Assembly (NCBI GenBank): GCA_027575765.1
Contig: JANBPT010000740.1
Coordinates: forward strand, 1 to 24,401
DNA: 24,401 nucleotides
Reading direction: 5' to 3'
Source of the DNA: Tieghemiomyces parasiticus
Lineage: Eukaryota; Kickxellomycota; Dimargaritomycetes; Dimargaritales; Dimargaritaceae
The translations under genes and the position numbers were made by a program. Below the pieces are notes generated by a model that searched no databases, was not told the origin of the DNA, and saw only the letters and a list, made by a program, of their open reading frames with translations. Shown here one piece after another: positions 1-11,456 of this stretch (within the stretch, counting starts at the first letter, position 1; each line of letters opens with the position of its first letter).

Positions 1-810
1 GGGGGTATGGGCCCTGAGCCTGATAGGGGAAGACCCCCGGTGGACTGCCAAGCAGCTGGTCTATGCCTGTCGCTCTTATTTCATAGCATCGGTACTAGTA
101 ACATAACCTGGCTATACTCTTGTGAAGTACTCACCGATCCTTATTGCCAGGACTTAAGCTCCGAAGACAGTGTTGTGATAATTCAGACTCTCCGGAGTCG
201 CCCGCAAACGAATGTTCTCTTTGTTTCAACTCAGCACTTCCGTGGCCTAACTGGACCCATAGTTAGAACGAGTCTCTCGAACAGTTCGTCCCATATAATG
301 CGTTGTGGGTTTATACAGAGGTCTACGAAGCCAACTAGGGATTTCAAGCTACATTAGTACAACAGGAAAGTCGGCATCTTACTTTTCACCTTTACCCAGG
401 ACGGCATATAATCGAAAAAAAGCAAAGGTACAGCCAAATAGTCGAGTATTAAAATCCATTGCCAGCACCGATTGGTCAAATATTGGCCTGGAATAATACC
501 AGCTGAGGTCTGCCTGCAATTCGAAAAAATATGATTGCGAGCATAGGGACCGCTGGTCCCCGACCAAAGAAAAAAAAAAAGTTTGCTGTTTGGTAGGATT
601 CCGAGCAGCGGCCTCGAGGTGCCCATTGACCTATGCCTGATCAGCCAGCGTTCGCTTCGGGTTGCCGAATCGTCCAACACTAATCGTACATTGTTCGAGC
701 TTACCAGTACTGGAACCAACATTCCACGTCTAGTCTCTCGATTCGCCCCCCTCCGCCTTCTTCCGACCCATTTTTGGATCCGGCGAACCCCCTAGCTTTT
801 AGTCCTTTAG
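1..810. other. Intergenic spacer upstream of URB2
   Basis: No gene can be supported here. The open frames are short, lack family-like sequence, and occur on both strands at the density expected by chance. The last ATG before the URB2 start lies near 625, so the downstream part of this spacer probably includes the URB2 promoter. The left edge shows no sign of a truncated gene entering the window. Confidence 0.6.
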
Positions 811-880
811 AATATATTTTTTTTGTCCCGCTTTCACGGCCTCCTATCCCAGCACCACGCTCACCTGCCATTTTACCCAC
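811..880 (+). promoter_or_regulatory. Putative core promoter / 5' leader of URB2
   Basis: An AT element (AATATATTTTTTTT, 811-824) is followed by a C/T-rich stretch that runs into the start codon at 881 with no intervening ATG. This is a common layout for fungal core promoters and short 5' leaders. No experimental start site is available. The call rests on position and composition only. Confidence 0.4.
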
Positions 881-3800
881 ATGCCCCAGCCTTCGGCCAT
901 GGCCGCTAAATGGGACTATCTTGACACAGCGGAGAAGCTGACCAAGTCGCTGAGGGAGAGTGGCGTGGCCAGCGGGAACACCGACCATGCCGGGAAGTGG
1001 CACGCCAAGAATCCATGGTACCGCCCGCTCACCACTGAAGAAAAGGCAGAGCTGGCTGGCCACCTATTCCAGAGTGACGATGTCTACGTTCATCAAAAGT
1101 ACGCGGTTCTAGTCAACTGGGCAGTCGGGTTCCTACTGCCCACCAAGAAAGCTCCGCAATTCAAAGAGTAAGTTTGTGCGGAGACCCCCCTACAGACCAT
1201 GTTGATTGAGATCTCGCTTTGTAGAGGGCAAGGAAGCGACAGACCAGAGCCAAAGGGTTTGGTATGATGATATTGCCCCCCATAAATGGTATTAATCCCT
1301 TCCCAATCCGCCCTACCTTCTTTGCCTTCGATTATTATTTTTAAAGTGGCCAAAATCCCCATCGAGACCCCCGGTTCACAGCCCTGATCACTGACACAAC
1401 TGATATGATTGTGTTCGGCCGCACGCGACGCTCAGCCCTCCAGTCCGACAGGCCGACGGATCTTGTGAGCGATCAGCCCCTTCCCACCACTACCACCATC
1501 ACCTCCATTGCCACCGACCCGACGGGGACCGCCCTGAACGGCCAGGCCTTCCCGCTGCGCCGTACTCTTCGCGAGCCCGTACTGACCATGCTCACCCCGC
1601 TCCTGGCGTACCTCGCGCGACAGGCACCCGAGTACCTCCGGTCGCACGACCCGACCGACTGGCTGGCCCGGCAACTCGACAACATCCTGGCGTGGTGGCT
1701 CTGTCTAGTCCGTACCGACATGACGCTCTCCTTTCGCGCTCTCGCTCACCAAATGGGGCAGTGCCTGAGTGCCGCCGGCGACTTACTAGCCGCTCTGGCC
1801 GGCGCGCTTCTCACTGACCCCAGCAACATCAGTGATGGGGATGCCAAGCGGACCCAGGTACCGTCACCGCAACATGCCCAGGCACTAATTCTGATCGTTC
1901 GTCTTATCCAAGCCCTGGCCACGGCCATCCATGAAGCCCTCGCCGAGTCCAGCGCCCCGCGTAAAGCGTATGAATTGATGGTCCAGGAACTCCTCCCGAC
2001 CTACGCCAAGATTCTCTACTGGTTGCCGCGCGTCACCCAGACGGTTCGTTCCTGCGACGATCACCATTCGGCACTCATCCGCACCGTGGAAAACCTGCTG
2101 AGGGCCACCCTAAAACACCGTCTCTTTGCACCGGCCCATGTAGCGCATTTTGACGTCGTCGTGACCAATTACCTCCAGACTTCCGCCGAACCCGCTGCAA
2201 GCACGACAACCCCGAATAGTAAGGGCAAGCGAACCCAGAAGCGTGATGATCAGCAGTCAGCGGTGACCACGGACGCGACGCTCGTCGGCGCCCGTACCAA
2301 GCACTACCAAGTCCTCCTTCTCCTAGTCCTGCGCCAATTGGTAACGACTGACGCCGACCCGGACCGTCGATTCTACGTGTTGCACCTCCTGCCGACCCTT
2401 CTGGAGCTGTTTGTGGGTCAGTATAAGTCAGCGCGAACTTCGGTGCTGGCCGAGGCTGCCCTTAAGCAACAGCAGAAACTCAAAGGTGCGCGTTTCCTCG
2501 AGGCCTCGACGCTTCCCCGGCCCGACCGCGTCGCCACAGCTACCACTGCTGCTGATAATGGTGCCGACGACAATGACCTGGCCTCCTCGGTGTCGGCCGC
2601 CGACGATGTACCCTTTCAGCTGCTGACCATCTTTTTCCAGCTGGCTAGACAGACCTTTGATCCTCAGGAAATCTTTGGCCCGCCTGCCCTCGCCTCCATG
2701 ATGCACTGCCAAACTGGTCAGCTCACGGCTGCCTTGACTCCGAGTCAGCGTGCCCTCGCCACATTCCGGACCCTCGGCCAGCTGGTGGCTGCTGCTGTCA
2801 CCTATGACCTGCTGGCTCCCCCGGGCTCAGATTTGTATAGTGAACAGCTGGCCTTCTTGCAGCCGTTTTTGGACACCACTGTCGATCAACTCGAACGCGC
2901 TGGTGAGGTTGAGGGGCAGGAACGGGAGCACAGAGATTCCCGTACCAAGGCTAAGACCGTGTCGCTGACCGCCCTGGCGTCCAAGTCGGCTGCCACTACT
3001 ACGACGCCGAAGTCGACGGCGACGGTGAGTGCTGTGTTCCAGCCCCTGGCTCTTACCATCGTACGCACGTACTGCCAGCTCGACTACGCGATGGCCGAAT
3101 CGCTCCTTCCGCGCTTCCTCCCCTATGCCGTCTGGCCGACCACCTCCGTCCACGCCCCCGCTATCGCCCTCCTCCAAAACCTGTTTGATATGTACGCCCG
3201 GTCTCGTCGGTTCGATGTACTACTCACCCATATCCTGCCAGTTCTGAGATCAACCCGATCGGGTACGCTCTTTCCTGCCGAGGATCAGGATCGACTGCCG
3301 TCACTGCTCGATAACGCCATGCTCACTAGCTTGCTCGCCGACGTTACCCGCTACCTCCCGTTCGCCCAGGTCTCGTCCATTCTGGACGGGTTTGTGGCTG
3401 AGTTGCGTGATCACTACCTGGTGGACCCGCAAGTGTCGGCCCGGAATGACGGCGATGCGAAAGCTACGCCCACGGGTGCCAAACGTCTGCGTCAGAGTGC
3501 TCGTACGGTGGACGGGTCGACGGCTCTTCCCCGCGCCAAACCCACCGGACCCAGCACCCACGGTCTTCTGCATCTGGTTCTCCTTTTGTGCTACCTGCTC
3601 CGTGCCACCCGGCCTGAGCCCACGAACCTTAAACGAGCCATGTGGGAAACCCTGGTGGCCGAGTTGGCCGACCGTATTGTAGTGCCGTGTCTCTACAGCC
3701 AAGCGACCTCTGCCGCGGGACGCCCCGATCAAGCTACTACCGACCGCGTCACGGCCGGCCTCACTCTCCACAGCATCATCTTTGAGGACTGTGAGACCTA

Positions 3801-6800
3801 CCGTGCCACCGTCATGGGTCCCGAGGGCCTGACCCGTCTGTGGGAAGCCGCCGAACCCGTCGCTCGCTACGCCCCGCGCGCCCAGGTCGCTCTCGTCAGT
3901 GCCGTCTTCCAGGCTGCCTCGTTCATTGTATCTCAGCCCCAGTATTACCTCGCCCCTGCCAATGATAAGGGCAACCGGTTCGTACCGGTACTTACCCGGT
4001 TGGTCGGCGCCTGTCTCGATTGGGTGCCCTGGCTCCGCGCGGCTGGACAGCACGGGGGTACTGAGATGACCACGACTGCCGCCGTGGTATGGGATGGCCA
4101 ACCGTTCAGTGTGACGAAGGAGACCGCACCCATTGCTCTGTGGCATTTGGCGGTGGTGGATTACCTGGATATCGTGGGCCGGTTTGTCGATCAGGCCCGC
4201 ATAGACCGCCTGCTGGAGACCCTCCTGCGTTACGCTGAGGTGGGCGAAGTATCTGCTACTTTAAAGGACGCCCCTGGACTAGGGACCGGCTGGACCTTGT
4301 CCCGTATCAGCCTGCGCGTCCTTCAGGCCGCCAGTTTCTACGAGATGCCATCCGTGTTTAACCGCGTCACTCCGCTCCTCACCCGCCAGGCTCTCCAAGC
4401 CGTGGGTAAACTGATTGACGAGGCGGCGGCGGCGACTGAGGTGCCGGCCACATTGAGTCGACGGAAGCAGCCGGCCGCCGTGGAGGTCGTTGCAGTCCAG
4501 TCTGCTTTACATGCGGCCTTGGAGACTACGACCTCCGTGTCGTCCACCGTGGATACCGAGGCACTGGTGGCCGTGCTCGACGCGTTTACAACCGCCGGTC
4601 CCACGTCCGCCGCTAGTGTGCGTCCTCACTCGCCCCTTGAGACCTGGACCCACTTGCACCGCCTGTCCTTCTTGACACTTATGCTCCCGCTCGAAGCCTT
4701 GAGTCCGGACCATGCCGCGAGTCTGGCCATCACTGCCCTGCTTTTCGCCCAGGTGCTTTGTACCGTACCCGCGGATTCCCCTCCGCCACCACCGAGTACG
4801 GCCGGCACCCCTGCTTCGAAGTCCAAACGAGCCAAGCCTGCGGCCAAGACCGCCCCGCGTCCCGCCCACCAAATGGTGGTTCTAGATGATTACGCCCGGC
4901 CCTGGATGGCCGGGGTCCTGCTCACCTCTGAATTGCTTCGCCGGCTTCTGGGACACTATAGCACCGCGCAGCTGTTTGGCAAGCACACGGAGCTCCTCCC
5001 ACGGCACCTGGCCAATCTGCTGGCCTGTCCGCTCACCCGTCACCTCGACCGTCACCACTATCAGCAGCCAGGTCATGCTGGTATGACCAAGCCGCAGGTC
5101 ACCCAGCCCGCGCCCTTCCCTCTGCCCGCCGAGTGGCCCCTGGGCGGGGTTGCTGTTCTCCTGAGTCGTGTGATTTCCGCTGCCATCGGTCAGGCTAGCT
5201 GCGCTACTACTGCCGCTGATTCGTCGACGGACGGGGTGGCCGATTTGACAACCGCGTTGGCCAGCCTTTCTACCCAGGTTATCGTCACCGCTGACGGTTC
5301 ACCTTATATCGCGCCTATGGGCAATAAGGCACTCAGCTGGACCCAGGTGATCTCGATCCGTATCGCCCCCACCCCGGCTCAACTGTGGGCCGGTCTCAGC
5401 CGAGCCCTGCACCGTCACCATGCCGGAGGCCTATCCGAGGACGCTGTGGCTCGCGCCACTCTGCGACGCACAGCGGCCCCGCTCGGCACCACCCTAACGC
5501 GTATACTGGCCGCCTATCACGCCGGTATCCGCGACAATACCTGCCGGCTTTCGATTGAGCAGGCGCGTACTTTGGGCCACGCTCTCCACGTCTACCACGC
5601 CGCCCTCTTGGCCCTCTACGACCCGGCGACATCCAAGTTTTCCACCGCCGTGGACAAGGCCCAGAAGGCCAGCGATGAGCAGCTGCTGCCCTTGACCACC
5701 ATCCTGGCACTATCCACCGCCGCCATACACCAGGCCCAGACCGGCCCCATCTCTGCCGCAGGGCCAAAGGCTGAGAGTAGCCGCCATTCACGCCAGGAAT
5801 TACTGGCTGTGGCGTATCGGGCAACCGCCCTTCTCTGTGATTTCTACCCGGCACTCGACGCTGCCCTCACCCGGAACCTCCAGGCCGGGTCCGCTACTCT
5901 GACGGCGCGTCTGCTCCTGGCGCACCTCACCGCCTATGCCCAGCTCATCACCCCTGAGGCGTCCCACCACGCCACCGGTCATGAGGACGACGAAGATAAG
6001 CGGGTGGCGCGAGCCTTTTACGGTAGTCTCCTCCCGGCCTTCTTTGCCGCTTTGCCGGCCACGGGACTCTACGCCTGCATCGACCAGCTCCTCCGTACCC
6101 TGGACAACGTGGCCATCGACGCCGACTGTGACCATACTATCAGTGTAAGACGAACTGACGCCCTTCTGGCCATCCTACAAACCCTGAGTCGCGACGCCCG
6201 CGCGCACGTCCTCGACGTGGTGAAGTCCCGGGTTGGTGACATTGTCCCGGCCCTCGTCGGGCTGCTTCAGCGTACCAACCATGCTGCCCTGGTGCACCGG
6301 GCTTTGGATACCCTGGCGAGTCTCGTCGATGGACGTGATCTACCGCTCACGTCCGCCGACATGGTCGCCGTCATGGATGCCCTGTCGAGCGTTTCGTCGT
6401 TCGCACACCTCAGGGTTCCAACTGACGAGCCGAAGGCGTCCAAGACAGTGGTGGCCGAAATATTCCACCAGCTGGTCCGTGCCGTCACCAACATTCTGCG
6501 CCACCACGGTTCCCTACTGGGCCCGTTTTTGCCTACCCTCCTGGCCTGTGTCTGTGACCTGTTCCGCGCGTTTGCGACGCCTAGCCTGGTGGACAGAATC
6601 CTCCTGGCCGCCACCACCACCGATACCAGCCCCACCGCCACCGCGGCGTCCGCCGGCACTGGCACTCCCACCGACATTGATACGGGTTCCTTGGCAGCGG
6701 ACGAACTGCTTCGTTTGGAACGGCAAAAGTTTACCTCACACAAACCCCTGTTCACGTTTTTTAACGCCTACAGTCCGCTGCCGTTGGCTCAAGCTCAAGA

Positions 6801-7242
6801 GCTGGCCCGGCTTATTGAGACCTGTGTCCGTCAGTCGTCCTTCCACCTCCACGCCGACCATATTGATGCAACTGGTACGACCGATTCGACATCGACCAGG
6901 ACGCGCCACCTTCAGGCCATCAATGCCACCGCGGCCCAACCGGCCTCGCATCAGCTCCGTCTGACCCAACGTGGCACTCGTGTCGGCCAAGCCCGTACCG
7001 TGCTTAACCGTCACGTACCCCATTTGCTGGCCAGCTACTTTGCGGTGCAGACATCTGATGCGCCGATTCTTGACCACCGAATTCGCGAGGCCCTCAAACC
7101 GGCTCTCTTTGCCGTCCTGGACGTCCTCGGTGATACTGAGTTGGACTTGCTCGTGTTCTCGCTCAATGACACCGGTAAGGCTCTTCTCCAGAATTTGCTC
7201 CGAGAACACCGTCATACATACCGGTTCCGCGAGGAGCTGTAA
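881..7242 (+). CDS. URB2: Urb2/Npa2-type nucleolar ribosome biogenesis protein (2 exons)
   Basis: Join 881..1167 and 1347..7242, 2060 aa. The C-terminus (about residues 1975-2060) has the Urb2/Npa2 hallmark: a run of the type RIREALKPALFAVLDVLGD followed by LxxxSLNDTGKALLQNLLRE. The rest is a long helical, Leu/Ala-rich, HEAT-like scaffold. Basic stretches near residues 388-396 (KGKRTQKR) and 1253-1263 (SKSKRAKPAAK) could be nuclear or nucleolar targeting signals. In yeast, Urb2 works with Urb1/Npa1, Nop8, Dbp6 and Rsa3 in early 60S assembly. The 179-nt intron was chosen because GTAAGT at 1168 and AAAG ending at 1346 join the frames as GA+T (Asp96). A methionine at 1405 would be internal. The ATG at 899 (gccATGgcc, residue 7) has a stronger context than 881 and may be the real start. 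It is longer than yeast Urb2 (about 1174 aa) or human URB2 (about 1524 aa), partly through Thr/Ser/Ala-rich linkers. Exon 1 is less certain than exon 2. Confidence 0.85.
1168..1346 (+). other. URB2: Intron 1 of URB2
   Basis: The donor is GTAAGT at 1168 and the acceptor AAAG ends at 1346, with a TATTAAT branch-like motif at 1290-1296, 50 nt before the acceptor. The 179-nt length is not a multiple of three and the segment carries stop codons in the relevant frame, including TAA at 1342-1344. The better-looking acceptor TTTGTAG at 1224 gives the wrong phase. Confidence 0.75.
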
Positions 7243-7355
7243 CCGAGTGGCTATGGTTTTTTTGCCTTTATGTTTATTTTTCCGGGCTCTTTACGCCCCC
7301 TCCTCCAGTGCCATCTGGCCTACCCATATTAATTTCAGCTTCTCAATGAATGATT

Positions 7356-7369
7356 TATATATATATATA
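7356..7369. repeat. (TA)n dinucleotide tract
   Basis: Seven TA units lie about 115 bases after the URB2 stop codon. TA-rich tracts of this sort can act as polyadenylation efficiency elements in fungi, so a 3'-end role for URB2 is possible. It may equally be an ordinary microsatellite. Confidence 0.7.
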
Positions 7370-7555
7370 ACTGGATCTAAGCATGCGTGCATAATAAGGG
7401 CTGGACAAAGACGGTTACCAGTACCAACTTACCGATGTATGTTCGTGAAAGTTCAGTAGCAACATACCTCTATCCATTAATACACCACCGCAAAGGGGCA
7501 TTGGGACCTGCCGACACGGCTGGCTTTAAGAGAAGGCTGTCCCCCTCATGGAAGA

Positions 7556-7577
7556 ATGAGTCTCTCGACAGACTCAT
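7556..7577. repeat. Perfect 8-bp inverted repeat (hairpin candidate)
   Basis: ATGAGTCT at 7556-7563 and AGACTCAT at 7570-7577 are exact reverse complements separated by CTCGAC. No T-tract follows, so it does not look like a terminator. It lies in non-coding sequence and its function is unknown. Confidence 0.6.
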
Positions 7578-8197
7578 ACATCAGGGGCCTCGAGATAAAT
7601 ATCTTCTAACATGCGTCCTCTCATGGAAAGACCCAGTCGAGTCCCTTTTCCAGGCGGGCGAGACCTTGGTAATAGAGTGAGTTAGACTGTACGGTTTGTA
7701 TAGAAGGAGTGATTAGCTTCCGCGGAGCTGGTGCGGCAGAAAGAGAGGGAGGAACCTATGGGTCGGAAATTCCTAGGCTGTGGGTAATGCGAAGCCGAGG
7801 TTACCTCCAGGTTGCCGGCTGTAGCAGCGCATTCGAAGGATAGGGGCAGGAGGTAGCGCTTCCTGTACAACCCTGGCCCGGCGCCACACTTCGCCCTACA
7901 CGCGTTGTATTGACTGGCCAGAGACTCAGCCTCGGCCACTTCGACTGTATGGTTGGCCATCCGCCCAGCAGGACCCTGTGCCCCCCGCTATTTTCTCTTC
8001 TGGGAGCCTCTCTGCCGCGTGTGATTCGTTGGCTAGTCGGCCACTGCGAGGCACCTGCCGTTCCGTCAAGGTCCACGCCCTTAGATTTCTACTTTCTGTA
8101 ACCCATCCCATCCGCTCATCACCGCTTCCCACCAAACGTCCCGCTTCTCCCTCTCTAACTAACGCCCAGGCTCTTGGTTTTTAAGGGGGGAAGTTAG

Positions 8198-8225
8198 AAA
8201 AGCAGCCGTTGGCTGTTTTTTTTTT
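8198..8225 (+). other. Short GC hairpin followed by T10
   Basis: CAGCC-GTT-GGCTG (8203-8215) is extended by A4/T4 around one bulged G and runs into ten T residues at 8216-8225. In bacteria this would be a textbook intrinsic terminator. In a fungus, the T10 alone would stop RNA polymerase III. I could not see convincing A-box or B-box elements just upstream, so no RNA gene is called. Confidence 0.4.
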
Positions 8226-9595
8226 CATCGACCATTTCTCGTCCTCCCTTGCGGGGTGCCGGACTCGTGGGGGGATGCTAAGGCTCACTAGCTTTAGGCC
8301 CGGCTTCATCGTCTCCTGGAAGGCTAGTTTAAGAATACATTTGGAGTCGGAGGTTCCTGGCGTCTAGTGTTGCTGATTTGTGCGGACAGCCCACCTGCTG
8401 GCTATGCACTCCCATCCATATTGACAAGCCGGTTGGCGGCGGGCATTACCGGGGGGATTGCATGTGGCTGCTTCTCGTAGCCTGCGCCTTGTTCTAGCTT
8501 ATGGCAGGTACCAGGCGTCTCATCTCACCCCCCCCCAGCTCAGGGCCAGCCTCAACTGCCCGCTTTGGGACCCTACCCTTTCCGCCCTCACTTTCCACCA
8601 ACGTTTTCCCCCGTCGTCCCACGTTGTATGCGGATGGACAGCCATGGTCGTTCAGGTTCCCGCTCCATACAGCTTGGCTTGCTAGCGTCCGCATGTCGCC
8701 CCTTCCACCACTCACTACCTCTCTCTCTCCGCATACACGCCATGGCTTCCAGCCCTGTGCTCTGGTAAGGCTGTCAGCGTTCAATCTCTAGAGCCACTTC
8801 TCTTTGTTTCTCACCCGCCCACCTTTTTTGAATCTATTTGTGGTAGCCGCCTAAACCTTCATTCGTCGCGCCGCATCCCAGAGTCGCTCGTATTTGGTCT
8901 GTTTACGTACCCGCTAATCGCCCATCCCCACCTACCCCCCGGTCCTCATGTGCCATACCTTGCCGCCTCGGTGTCCTCTGTCCATGCCGTATACCAGGTA
9001 GTCTACGCCCCCTCCTTCGCATCCCGCGTGCTATTTACGCTCTCTTGGTTGTCTGTCGACCTGCGCCTCCTGTGTACGCTACGCATCGTGGTCACCATCA
9101 CCGCTCGGAAGCCGATAGGTCCCTTGCCAATACCGAAGCGGCCGCTCAGACCTGTTTTCTGTCGGGTGTGCGTCTCCCCCTCGTCTCTCGACCAACAAAG
9201 CGGCGCCCACCGGCCCTTCTTTTCTCCCCACTGTACTAGAACCCTTTGCCCGCGCAGCCACGGCCTTTTTTACACCCCCTCCCCTCCCTTTCCTTTTCTC
9301 CTCCGCCCCTCATTTGCACCACGGCTACTCATTTTTTTCACCTTCGGCCTCTCGCTCGTCGTCCGTCCGGCCTTGTTTTGCCTTCGTTTCGCTCGCTACC
9401 TACTCCACCCGCCTGTCTTCGTGTACTTACCTCTTGCCAACGCTAGTCCCAGCTGCCCGTCCACAATCTTTCATCGTTTAAGACCTCTCGTTCTCCGTGT
9501 AAACCATTTACCTATTGCCATCCCGTCACCCCTCCCTCCAAGTTCTGGCCTTTGTCCGCACTTTACAACCTGTCCGACCGACTTTCACTACCGTT
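8226..9595 (+). promoter_or_regulatory. Pyrimidine-rich promoter / 5' leader of the PHD-finger gene
   Basis: The sense strand is strongly C/T-rich up to the start codon at 9596. There is no ATG at all between 8987 and 9595 (609 nt), which fits a transcribed leader scanned by ribosomes. The last upstream ATG, at 8984, opens a five-codon frame ending in TAG at 8999-9001. A long open frame across 8950-9603 exists because a pyrimidine-rich strand rarely spells a stop codon. It begins at GTG and ends just past the real start. Further leader introns are possible but cannot be placed. Confidence 0.5.
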
Positions 9596-11260
9596 ATGGG
9601 TAAGTCTACCCACCCGCCTGCCATCCTTACGGCGCGTCCTCGTCCCGCCGGTCTGCCGTACCTGAGTGCGACGAGCGTGTCGGGCTCTAGGCTGATCCAC
9701 GGCCCAGTCATCAACCACCGCTCTTCACCCTCTACATCTCCGTACCGGGCTCCCGCCCCCTCCTGAGTCATGTTTGAGAACTCCTCCTTCCCCCTCACGC
9801 TCACTTGCTACTCCTCCCACCCCACCCCGCTCTAACCAACCTCTACCACACCCCACTTCCTTCTATTAGGTCACGGTTCCCGTTCCAACGGCTCGCGCCG
9901 CGGCCAACGTAACCGCTCAACGTCTTCACGTCAGCGGTACAACCCCGACATCACCCGCTGCGTGTGCGGTCGCAAACAGGAAGAGGGTCTGTTTATGATT
10001 CAGTGCGACGAGTGCCAGGTCTGGCAGCATGGCGAGTGTGTCAACCTGCCCGACAAAAAGTACTGCCCCGAGAGCTACTTTTGCGAGCTCTGTCGCCCGG
10101 AAGACCACCCGTACTTGCTCTTAACACCACCGGCTGACGCGAAACGCACGTCTGCCACCCGCCCAGCTGGTGCCCCATATGCCCCCGTGGACAAGGATGA
10201 CGACCACCGGGTAGGAAATCACCAAGAGGATGCGTGCCCCTCAGCCACTGACACCGTTCCTCGGTCGCGTCGACCCAGTCAGTCGAGCCGGCCACGGCCA
10301 CCACGGTCTCCCAAGACCAACAAGCCCTTGCGACCCGCTGCCCGCGGCGCACCCCCCAGTCCGCCGCAGTCAGCCACCACTTCCACCTCTACTCAACCCA
10401 GCGATGCCGCTGTCCCCACCCGCCCTACCACTCTCGCACTCGACCGCACCAACCAGACGTGGCTGGCTGATGCGAAGGTCACCGGGACCCAGAGCCTGTG
10501 CCCGTCCCCGACCCTACCCACTGACAGCAAGCGCTCCTACGAAAGCGACGACGAGGTGGTGCTGGGTGACGTGGTCGAAAAGAAGCGCCGCCTAGGACGC
10601 ACCACCTCTGCGCGGACGGCCGGGGCTGCCCAATCTTCTGCCGCCCCCTCGGGCGCCTCCACTCCGCTTCCCCATCCCGCCGAAGCCGATTCGGCCAACG
10701 AAGATGCCACCAGTGTCATTGCTCCACCTCCAACCCGGCGGCGTACCAGCACCAAGAAGCCCACGAAAAACGCCCGCAAGTCCAGCACCAAGGCCCGCGG
10801 CGGTCGGCGTAATGGGACCAGTGATGGTTCCCAAGTGTCCACGCCGACCGACAGTGGCCATGAGGCCGCGGCTACACCCGTTGACAAAGAAGACCATCGA
10901 CCTAGTCCGCTCACCTCGGCAGATCTGCTTCGGGCCGAACCCTACGTCTGCAAGGTGACCTACCCGTCACCTGGCATGTCCTTGGGCGACATGCGCAAGC
11001 GGGCCTGCCTGATGCTGGAGTATGTGACTCGGGTGCAGGACGCCCGTCTGGACCGTAAATTGACTTCGACGACTCGGCCAGTAGGTGTCGCTGTCAGCGT
11101 TTCCTCACCAGCCGCCGCCCCATTATCTTCTTCCCCAGTTCACTCCCCCGCATCCCAGACCATGACGGAGTCTACTGACGAGAGCGCCACGTCCAGCATC
11201 CAGCTCATTGACATGTTGACCCGCGACCTCATACGGTTCCAAGAGATGCTCACCAGCTGA
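9596..11260 (+). CDS. PHD-finger chromatin protein, Cti6-like (2 coding exons)
   Basis: Join 9596..9599 and 9870..11260, 464 aa. One PHD zinc finger lies at residues 32-76 with a full C4HC3 ligand set: C32, C34, C47, C50, H55, C58, C73 and C76. W53 is the aromatic residue expected for methyl-lysine reading. The finger is preceded by a basic Ser/Arg tail. Residues about 90-350 are low-complexity (Pro, Ser, Thr, Ala) with basic patches, such as the KKRR run near 230 and a Lys/Arg-rich segment near 290-310, suggesting a disordered nuclear protein. A second conserved-looking block near residues 355-385 (EPYVCKVTYPSPGMSLGDMR, then a helix containing LMLEYVTRVQ) resembles the segment after the PHD in fungal Cti6, an Rpd3L/Sin3 deacetylase subunit. 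That comparison is from memory. Splicing ATGG|GTAAGT at 9600 to TTAG ending at 9869 gives M-G-H-G. Without it the frame has no ATG before the finger. Other PHD adaptors, such as Set3-like readers, remain possible. Confidence 0.82.
9600..9869 (+). other. Intron 1 of the PHD-finger gene
   Basis: The donor GTAAGT begins at 9600, one base after the ATG codon plus G. The acceptor TTAG ends at 9869, with a CTAAC branch motif at 9832-9836. The 270-nt intron splits a Gly codon (G|GT). The pyrimidine-rich sequence before the acceptor fits a splice site. Confidence 0.8.
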
Positions 11261-11456
11261 GAGCCGTGCTGCTATCCCCACCGTCTTCTGTTATCTAGGT
11301 TCCCACCTCTGTCATTCTCACTCTCCGCATATATTCGTTACATTGACCTTCCGACATACTCGGTTTATTTTCAGGCCGTTACGTCTCTTTTATTTCCGCG
11401 CCCTAATTTACTCGCTGCGCCTCCGTTCCCAAAACTTTTTGTCCCTCCTTTTCTCT

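Larger units (their letters stand above)
7243..8100. other. Spacer between URB2 and the PHD-finger gene
   Basis: The first roughly 90 bases are T-rich and probably hold the URB2 3' UTR and polyadenylation region. They are followed by a TA repeat at 7356-7369. The remainder has only short, unconvincing open frames on both strands. A perfect 8-bp inverted repeat lies at 7556-7577. From about 7800 the sequence becomes GC-richer, approaching the promoter and leader of the next gene. Confidence 0.5.

Noticed and set aside
1225..1344. Better-looking acceptor TTTGTAG at 1224 for the URB2 intron
   Set aside because: It gives the wrong phase relative to exon 1, and the frame used by exon 2 has a TAA at 1342-1344. 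AAAG ending at 1346 restores the frame cleanly.
3301..4146. 281-codon minus-strand open frame
   Set aside because: It lies wholly inside the URB2 exon and is a shadow caused by GC-rich codon bias. Its sequence has no protein-family features.
6233..6964. 243-codon plus-strand open frame in another frame of URB2
   Set aside because: A Pro/Arg/Trp/Ser-rich shadow of the URB2 frame, which is continuous through this segment and ends with the conserved C-terminal domain.
8950..9603. 217-codon open frame upstream of the PHD gene
   Set aside because: It starts at GTG, not ATG, lies on a pyrimidine-rich strand where stops are rare, has no family-like motif, and overlaps the real start codon in another frame.
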